Both the position numbers and the translations under genes were made by a program. Positions 25,689 to 31,279 of a stretch of DNA of 31,279 nucleotides are shown piece by piece. The notes beneath the pieces are model-generated. The model was not told the origin of the DNA. It did not search any database and saw nothing but the letters and a program-made list of their open reading frames with translations. The stretch's first letter is position 1, and each line of letters opens with the position of its first letter. This stretch comes from Phycisphaerae bacterium (GTDB lineage Bacteria > Planctomycetota > Phycisphaerae > Tepidisphaerales > Tepidisphaeraceae), in contig JAUJNJ010000014.1 of NCBI GenBank assembly GCA_030448225.1, positions 35,038 to 66,316 of the forward strand, given 5' to 3'.

Positions 25689-25950
25689 TCGACGCAAGAA
25701 GCTTCGACCCGGGATGTTGCCCGACGTGTCGCGCCGGGCCCGAAGGGCAGGGGTAGACAATCATCCCGATGTACGCGGGTCGATGGACTTTCGACCCTTT
25801 TCGCGACGCGCCCACGCGAACGACGACGAACCGACTGGACGACGCACCGAGTCGACGCGCCGCTCTGCGGGCGGCTAAACCGAAGATGTTTGCGCGAGCG
25901 ACGCGCCGCTCCGAGTGCCGCTCGAATTACTCCACCTGTGGCAGCCACCT

Positions 25951-26859
25951 ATGAAGTACGCACCCGCCGCGCCGTGCCTGTTCCTGACCTGCCTGATCGC
26001 CGCCGGCTGCGCGTCCAAGCCGGCCGCCGACGCGGGCGCCGCGGCCGCCGCCCCGGACGCGCCTGCCGCGCCGCCGCAGTCGATCTTCGCCACGCCGCTG
26101 GCGCCGCAGCCGAAGCACATGCTGTCGGGCGGCAACCCGGACCCGACGCACCAGGTCCAGCAGGTGGACGTCTACCAAATCGCCGTCCCGTTCGGCGCCG
26201 TGAGCCGGAGCGAGGAGTTCTGGAAGCGGATCGACGAGCAGACGGTCGACATCGCGACGTACGACCTGCTGCTGAAGAACGGCATGCGCGTCGGACTCGG
26301 CTCCACCGCCGAGTGGTCCTACTTCAAGGGCATCATCGACCAGTACCCGGCCAAGGCCCGCCAGTGCGCGGCGACCGGCGGCGACTCGGGCGCGGTCGAG
26401 CTGCTGATGAAGGCGGGGATCAACTTCCAGAACATCTTCTACCTCAACGACCAGAACGTCCTGTACGGCCGGACCTTCGACCAGTGCGAGAACGCGATCG
26501 GCGTGTCGTTCCAGCTCGCGCCGCGCAAGCCGGGCACCGTGCGGATCAGCGTCTGCCCGCTCGTGCGGTCGAAGCGCAAGCGGTTCGAGGTGTCGGTGCG
26601 GAACGTCGAGCGCGAGATCAAGTACGTCGCGCCGGAGAACCTGTACGACCTCAACCTGATCACCGACGTCCCGCTCGACGGCTTTCTCGTGATCGCACCG
26701 TCCGAGCACGCCAAGCTCCCGTCGAGCCTCGGCAGCACCTTCCTCGTCGGCGGCACGATCTCGGAGCGCTTCGAGCAGGTCCTGCTGCTCGTGCCGCGCG
26801 TGGCGAACGTCACCGAAACTGTGATCCCGCTGTCCGAGGTGACGACCAGCCAGAAGTGA
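25951..26859 (+). CDS. Hypothetical lipoprotein
   Basis: A 302-residue protein of unrecognised family. The N terminus MKYAPAAPCLFLTCLIAAGC gives a type II signal with a lipobox (IAAGC, Cys20), so the mature protein should be lipid-anchored outside the inner membrane. A short Ala/Pro linker follows. The middle has alternating beta-rich stretches (VDVYQIAVPFGAVSRSEEFW; MRVGLGSTAEWSYFKGI), and the end has a run of hydrophobic strands with LLLVPRVANVTETVIPL. The start at 25951 is chosen because it gives a good signal peptide; the frame runs up to a GTG at 25915. No operon partner is near. Confidence 0.65.
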   Translation: MKYAPAAPCLFLTCLIAAGCASKPAADAGAAAAAPDAPAAPPQSIFATPLAPQPKHMLSGGNPDPTHQVQQVDVYQIAVPFGAVSRSEEFWKRIDEQTVDIATYDLLLKNGMRVGLGSTAEWSYFKGIIDQYPAKARQCAATGGDSGAVELLMKAGINFQNIFYLNDQNVLYGRTFDQCENAIGVSFQLAPRKPGTVRISVCPLVRSKRKRFEVSVRNVEREIKYVAPENLYDLNLITDVPLDGFLVIAPSEHAKLPSSLGSTFLVGGTISERFEQVLLLVPRVANVTETVIPLSEVTTSQK

Positions 26860-27004
26860 AGTGCGGGCGTCGCGCGATGAAGACCGTCGAGGGCGCGTCT
26901 GCTTTGCAGAGCTGATTCGGTCCGAAGCGAACGCCGCTGCGAGGTATGCGGTTGGTCCAGCCCCGCTGGGACGAGATGAAGTGGCGGTCTGATTCTCGTC
27001 GCCG

Positions 27005-27709
27005 TCATCGCCCGACGGCATTGCCTTGAAGCATGTCCTGATCGGCGTCGTTTACCGCTCGCACGAAACGCGCAATCCTCTCCGCCGACTTTCGACCCGG
27101 TTCATCCTCCACGCCGCTGCTGACGTCGACCGCCCACGGCCGGATCCGGCGGACGACCTCGCCGACGCTGTCCGGCGTCAGCCCCCCCGCCGCGATCACG
27201 CGCGGCAGCCCGGCGAAGTCGCCCTCGGCGATGTGCCGCTCCACGGTCGGCCAATCGTTCGGCACGCCCGTTCCCCCCGCCTTGCCGGTGCCGCCGGTTT
27301 CCAGCACGAGCCCCGTCAGCATCGGCAGGCGGCCGGACGACACGGCCGCGCGCCACGTGTCGAGTACCCCCTTGAACCGCCCCGCCTCCACGTGGACCGC
27401 CTTGACGACGGACAGCCCCGTCAACTGCGCGACGACGTCCGGCGACTCCGCGCCGTGGAGTTGGACGTGCCGGAGGCCGAGGTCGCGCGCCGTTCGCAGC
27501 ACCGTCGCGGCGTCGACGTCGACGAACAGCCCCACCGGCGTCACGAACGGCGGGAGCACATTCAGAATCTCGCGCGCCGCGGCGGGTGAAACGCACCGCC
27601 GCGCGGCCGGGTGAAACACCAGGCCGATCGCGTCGGCGCCGGCGTCGGCGGCGGCCAAGGCGTCCTGCGGGCGGGTGACGCCGCAAATTTTGATGCGAGT
27701 CCGCTGCAC
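27005..27709 (-). CDS. trpF: Phosphoribosylanthranilate isomerase TrpF
   Basis: Converts phosphoribosylanthranilate to CdRP in tryptophan synthesis. The 234-residue barrel begins with GTG and reads TRIKICGVTRPQDAL, where Cys9 is the general base. Family blocks IGLVFHPAARRCVSP, VGLFVD, HVQLHGAE, a GGTG phosphate loop, IAAGGL and AVDVSSGVED are in order. The general-acid Asp that normally stands in LLLDS before GGTG is replaced by Glu137 (LVLETGGTG), and GGTG occurs twice (139-142 and 145-148), suggesting a small duplication. No other trp gene is in the window. A TAGCAT box lies 9 nt before the GTG. Confidence 0.94.
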   Translation of the reverse strand: MQRTRIKICGVTRPQDALAAADAGADAIGLVFHPAARRCVSPAAAREILNVLPPFVTPVGLFVDVDAATVLRTARDLGLRHVQLHGAESPDVVAQLTGLSVVKAVHVEAGRFKGVLDTWRAAVSSGRLPMLTGLVLETGGTGKAGGTGVPNDWPTVERHIAEGDFAGLPRVIAAGGLTPDSVGEVVRRIRPWAVDVSSGVEDEPGRKSAERIARFVRAVNDADQDMLQGNAVGR

Positions 27710-27718
27710 GTCACAAGG

Positions 27719-27724
27719 ATGCTA
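27719..27724 (-). promoter_or_regulatory. -10-like box close to the trpF start
   Basis: TAGCAT on the minus strand ends 9 nt before the GTG start at 27709. No Shine-Dalgarno is visible. Confidence 0.25.
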
Positions 27725-27941
27725 AGGCCACCCGCCGGCCCGATCAACGTGGGCCGCGGCGCGCGCGGCGCGGCGGGTGCTAGCGGTTCGGTGTAGTACG
27801 GCGCCGCGCCCGCGGTTAACATACCGCCCCTTCGGGCATGCCCCTCCCCCGACCGCCCGTCCGGCTCGACGTGCGGCCGGGGCGGGGCGGACCGGCGTGA
27901 TCGCCATCGGGCGCGACGAAGATCGAGAGCACGGAGAGCGA

Positions 27942-29432
27942 ATGGCCGCACGGAACTATCTCGCGTTTGACCTCGGGGCGGAGAGCGGGCGGGCCGTGCT
28001 CGGCTCGTTGAACGACGGGCGGCTGACGCTCGAGGAGCGCCACCGGTTCCCCAACCCCACCGGCCGAATGCGGGGGCACCTCCACTGGAACCTCCTGGCC
28101 CAGTGGGAGGAACTCAAGACCGGCCTGCGCACGGCCGCCGCCGAAGGGGCGCGACGGCCGGAGTTGCACGGCATCGGCGTCGACACCTGGGGCGTCGACT
28201 TCGGCTTCGTCTTCCCCGACGGCGACATCCGCGGCAACCCGTTTCACTACCGCGACGCCCGCACGAACGGCATGCTCGAGAAGACTTTCGCCCGCGTGCC
28301 GCGCGAGCGCATCTTCGACGCGACCGGCGTACAGTTCATGGAGTTCAACTCGCTGTTCCAGCTCCTGGCCACGCGCGAGGAATACCCGCGCCTGCTCGAA
28401 TCGGCCGAGACGCTCCTGTTCATGCCCGACCTGTTCAACTACCTGTTCACCGGCCAGCGCAAGGCCGAGTTCTCGATCGCGACGACGAGCCAGATGTACG
28501 ACCCGCGCGCCAAGGCGTGGGCGACGCCGCTCCTGGAAGAGCTGGGGCTGCCGGCGCGGATCCTGCCCGAGATCGTGCCGAGCGGCACGGTGATCGGTCA
28601 ACTCAGCCGGCACGTGGCCGAAGAGTGTGGCGTCGGGCGCGTGCCCGTGATCGCCCCCGCCTGCCACGACACCGCCAGCGCGGTGGCGGCCGTCCCGGTC
28701 GAGGGCGGGGGCGACGACTGGTGCTACATCAGTTCCGGCACGTGGTCGCTCATGGGCGTGGAGCTGCCGGCGCCGGTCATCAACGAGAAGTCGCTCGCGT
28801 ACAACTACACGAACGAGGGGGGCGTAGGCGGGTCGATCCGCTTCCTGAAGAACATCATGGGCCTCTGGCTCGTGCAGGAGTGCCGCCGGCAGTGGGTGCG
28901 GGAGAACCACGACCACAGCTACGGCGAGCTGACGCAGATGGCGGCGCGGGCGAAGGGCTTCGTCTCGGTGATCGACCCGGACCACAAGCCGTTCCTCTCG
29001 CCCGGCGACATGCCGGACAAGATCGAGCAGTTCTGCCGCGACACGAAGCAGCGCACGCCGCACACGCGCGGCGACTACGTCCGCACGTGCCTGGAGAGCC
29101 TGGCGCTCACGTACCGCAAGACGCTCGAGGGGATGGAGGACATCCTCGGCCGGCGGCTCAACACGATCTACATCGTCGGCGGCGGGTCGCAGAACGAGCT
29201 GCTCAACCAGATGACCGCCGACGCCTGCCAGCGGCCGGTCGTCGCCGGCCCGGTCGAGGCCACCGCCGTCGGCAACATCCTCGTGCAGGCGATGGCCACC
29301 GGCGACGTGAAGACGCTCGCCGACGCCCGGGCGATCGTGCGCGCGAGCTTCGACGTCAAGCGCTACGAGCCGGGGGCGCCTAAGCAGTGGGACGAGGCGT
29401 ACGGGCGGTACCGCGACATCCTCGCGCGGTGA
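27942..29432 (+). CDS. rhaB: Rhamnulokinase (FGGY family)
   Basis: Phosphorylates L-rhamnulose with ATP in rhamnose breakdown. The 496-residue protein begins MAARNYLAFDLGAESGRAVLG, the FGGY N-terminal phosphate loop with the DLGAESGR signature of RhaB. Next are GIGVDTWGVDFGFV with the catalytic Asp region, FHYRDARTNGM, PACHDTASAVAAVP, SSGTWSLMGVEL, and near the C terminus IYIVGGGSQNELLNQMTADA. The length equals the family's. The start at 27942 has GGAG about 7 nt upstream. rhaA and rhaD are absent nearby, but a metal-dependent amidohydrolase follows after about 150 nt on the same strand. Planctomycetes often use sulfated deoxy-sugars, which would suit this enzyme. Confidence 0.94.
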   Translation: MAARNYLAFDLGAESGRAVLGSLNDGRLTLEERHRFPNPTGRMRGHLHWNLLAQWEELKTGLRTAAAEGARRPELHGIGVDTWGVDFGFVFPDGDIRGNPFHYRDARTNGMLEKTFARVPRERIFDATGVQFMEFNSLFQLLATREEYPRLLESAETLLFMPDLFNYLFTGQRKAEFSIATTSQMYDPRAKAWATPLLEELGLPARILPEIVPSGTVIGQLSRHVAEECGVGRVPVIAPACHDTASAVAAVPVEGGGDDWCYISSGTWSLMGVELPAPVINEKSLAYNYTNEGGVGGSIRFLKNIMGLWLVQECRRQWVRENHDHSYGELTQMAARAKGFVSVIDPDHKPFLSPGDMPDKIEQFCRDTKQRTPHTRGDYVRTCLESLALTYRKTLEGMEDILGRRLNTIYIVGGGSQNELLNQMTADACQRPVVAGPVEATAVGNILVQAMATGDVKTLADARAIVRASFDVKRYEPGAPKQWDEAYGRYRDILAR

Positions 29433-29582
29433 GGGTGACCACCCCGCCGCGCGCTCCGCGTCGCATGTCGTTACCCGCGCGCCGCCGCGCGGCGTGGCCG
29501 CTTCAGCGGTCATGTGCCGACGTGCGGGTTCATCACCCGGTCCGTGTGAGCGCACGTCCTCGCCGGGTTGGCGCCACCGTTT

Positions 29583-30554
29583 ATGACGAATCCACTCCCC
29601 GTCATCGACTGCCACGTCCACACCTGCGCGATCCTGCCCGGGCACGGGAAGATGTCGGACCGGCTCCTGAAAAGCCTGCCGTTCCGGTTCATGCGGTGGC
29701 GCCTCGGCATCAAGGGGACCGACGCGCAGACGGAGCGCGACATGGAGGCGTCGCTCGCGGGCCTGCTCGACGCCACGCCGCAACTCGACCTCGCCGCGAT
29801 CTTGGCGTTCGACGCCGTCTACGACCGCGACGGCCGCCTCGACGACGCCAACACCCACTTCCACGTCACGAACGACTACGTCATCGAGATGGTGCGGCGG
29901 CACCCGAAGATGCTGTTCGCCGCGTCGGTCCACCCGTACCGCAAGGATGCGCTGGCGGAGCTAGAGCGGTGCATCGCGGCGGGCGCGGTCGTCATGAAGT
30001 GGCTGCCGATCGTGCAGAACTTCAACCCGGCGGACCCGCGCTGCTTCCCGCTCTACGAGGCGATGGCCCACCACAAACTGCCGTTGCTCTCGCACACCGG
30101 CGGCGAGAAGACGCTGCCCACGCTCGACGCGAACGTCGCCGACCCGATGCTGCTGAAGCCCGCGATCGAGCGCGGCGTGACGGTGATCGCCGCCCACTGC
30201 GGCACGCGGTCGGCCCCGGGCGAGGCGAGCTACCTGCGCGAGTTCATTCGCCTCGCCCACGACCACGAGCACTTCTACGGCGACACCTCCGCGCTCAGCC
30301 TGCCGACGCGCTCCTACGCCTACGAGGCGATCCTGGCCGATACGGTCGTGCGGCGCAAACTCGTCCACGGCAGCGACTGGCCCATCCTCCCGGTGCCGCC
30401 GGCCGGCCAGTTGGGGCTTCGCAAGGCGTTCGGGTTGCTGCGGGAGAAAAACTGGTTCCGGCGCGACTGCCGGATCAAGGAGGAGCTCGGGTTCGATGAG
30501 GCGTACTGGCGCCGCGCCGCCACGATCCTGCGCCTTCCGCGCAAACATGCCTGA
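29583..30554 (+). CDS. Amidohydrolase-family TIM-barrel metal hydrolase
   Basis: A 323-residue protein with an amidohydrolase_2-like barrel. Visible metal or active-site residues are His11 and His13 (IDCHVHT), Lys139 (VMKWLP), His171 (LLSHTGGE), His205 (IAAHCGT) and Asp265 (VHGSDWPI), in the right order and spacing for the superfamily. The substrate is unknown; relatives are lactone hydrolases or decarboxylases. It lies downstream of rhaB on the same strand, which would allow a link to sugar-lactone use, but this is only contextual. The ATG at 29583 is favoured; a TTG at 29568 would add five residues. A small inverted repeat (30557-30571) follows the stop. Confidence 0.85.
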   Translation: MTNPLPVIDCHVHTCAILPGHGKMSDRLLKSLPFRFMRWRLGIKGTDAQTERDMEASLAGLLDATPQLDLAAILAFDAVYDRDGRLDDANTHFHVTNDYVIEMVRRHPKMLFAASVHPYRKDALAELERCIAAGAVVMKWLPIVQNFNPADPRCFPLYEAMAHHKLPLLSHTGGEKTLPTLDANVADPMLLKPAIERGVTVIAAHCGTRSAPGEASYLREFIRLAHDHEHFYGDTSALSLPTRSYAYEAILADTVVRRKLVHGSDWPILPVPPAGQLGLRKAFGLLREKNWFRRDCRIKEELGFDEAYWRRAATILRLPRKHA

Positions 30555-30712
30555 AGAGGCGCGTCGCGCCTGCTGCCATCGTTCAAGTCGCTCGGCTCCA
30601 CGAAACGTGTCGGACGAACGGAGTCGATGAAGATCCCGCGCCTCGGCCGCGGCGGTCGCACTGATCAACCGTTACCGCACGAGTTCCGGACGGGTAGGCC
30701 CCAGCGATTAAC

Positions 30713-31273
30713 TCAGGTCAGACGCGTTTGCACCGCGTCCACGAATTCAGGTTCGTCCGGCAGTTGCTGTTCAGCGGGGGCGGGCAGTTCGGCGTCGGAC
30801 ACCTTGATGAGCGGCACGCCGATGAGCATCGCGAGGAACAGCGCCTCCTGCCGCGGGATTCGCGTCGGCGGGCAGCAGATGTCCTCGTCGCGGCAGAGCA
30901 GTTCCACCACCATCTCGTCGTCGCGCAGGCCCGTCTGCGCGGTCAGGCGCACGGCCCGCACGTCGCCGAACCGCACGAAACGGCACGCCGCAAACCGCCC
31001 GACGCCGGTCCGAAGGCGAATCATCCGCGCCGCCGCGATGAAAGCCGTTTCGCAACGGCAGCGGTGGGCGACGACCGCGGCGGCCAGCGTCAGGACGCCG
31101 ATCGCGAGGCTGAAGTAGCCTGCGCCGCGGCCGGCCGCGCGGGGGGGGACGGCGGTGGAGAGGTGGACCCCGCCGCGCAACGCGAGGAACAGGACGGCCC
31201 GCCCGTTCGGCGGCGTCCGCAGCACGAGAAACGTCCGCTGCGGCATAAACTTTTTGAAGTCGCGGCTCTTCAT
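30713..31273 (-). CDS. Hypothetical membrane protein
   Basis: A 186-residue protein, unrecognised. After a basic N terminus (MKSRDFKKFMPQRTFLVL) comes a transmembrane helix (about 51-68, YFSLAIGVLTLAAAVVA), a strand-rich domain (FIAAARMIRLRTGVGRFAAC, then VRFGDVRAVRLTA and EMVVELLCR) that loosely recalls bacterial PH-like domains, a short hydrophobic stretch (LFLAMLIGVPLIKV), and an acidic tail. The start lies 6 nt from the window end, so the gene could begin further upstream outside it. The frame is intact within the window. Confidence 0.55.
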   Translation of the reverse strand: MKSRDFKKFMPQRTFLVLRTPPNGRAVLFLALRGGVHLSTAVPPRAAGRGAGYFSLAIGVLTLAAAVVAHRCRCETAFIAAARMIRLRTGVGRFAACRFVRFGDVRAVRLTAQTGLRDDEMVVELLCRDEDICCPPTRIPRQEALFLAMLIGVPLIKVSDAELPAPAEQQLPDEPEFVDAVQTRLT

Positions 31274-31279
31274 AAAACC

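Overview
The window looks like chromosomal DNA from a high-GC planctomycete, most likely of the Phycisphaerae/Tepidisphaerales type. The reasons are a pseudopilin-like protein with an N-terminal FTLVELL methylation motif and a C-terminal H-X9-DG motif, a Ser/Thr kinase of planctomycete architecture (small N-terminal domain, kinase, C-terminal membrane anchor), single biosynthetic genes scattered outside operons, and dispersed palindromes of the GCGGGCGGAAGCCCGC type. The lineage is inferred from gene style; no marker gene was compared.

Layout. 1-5 kb: hisF (-), an H-X9-DG pseudopilin (-), tRNA-His (-), a Ser/Thr kinase (+) and a beta-hydroxyacid dehydrogenase (+), the last two broken by many small frameshifts. 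5-12.3 kb: a small membrane protein (-), endonuclease IV (-), a stand-alone response regulator (+), a decayed radical-SAM fragment (-), mnmE (-), yidC (-) and a metallophosphoesterase (-). 12.3-16.5 kb: a gene-free stretch with hairpins and a 21-bp palindrome, homoserine dehydrogenase (+), tRNA-Asp (-), an RNase HII-like gene (+, frameshifted) and a STAS protein (+). 16.6-19.6 kb: a large periplasmic S41/PDZ protease (-) and a second palindrome. 19.6-23.2 kb: an Nfu-type Fe-S scaffold, a small membrane protein, a 79-residue protein, tadA, and a kinase-like gene overlapping a secreted DUF1259-like gene. 23.4-31.3 kb: a HEFAH metallopeptidase, a class-III aminotransferase (argD-like), a lipoprotein, trpF (-), rhaB, an amidohydrolase and a membrane protein (-) near the window edge.

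Most genes are monocistronic housekeeping or metabolic genes: histidine, tryptophan, threonine/methionine and arginine biosynthesis, tRNA modification (MnmE, TadA), DNA repair (endonuclease IV, RNase HII-like), membrane insertion (YidC), Fe-S assembly and rhamnose use. I see no CRISPR array, prophage, transposase, defence island or secondary-metabolite cluster, and no convincing new multi-gene system.

The signals most worth following are: (1) frameshifts confined to short patches and repeatedly placed at GCGC or CG-repeat sequence, which look like consensus errors but could be real; (2) a family of dispersed palindromes; (3) several genes with a -10-like hexamer 7-9 nt before the start codon and no Shine-Dalgarno, suggesting leaderless mRNAs; (4) an RNase HII-like protein with GYG in place of the GRG motif; (5) an overlapping kinase-like/DUF1259 gene pair.
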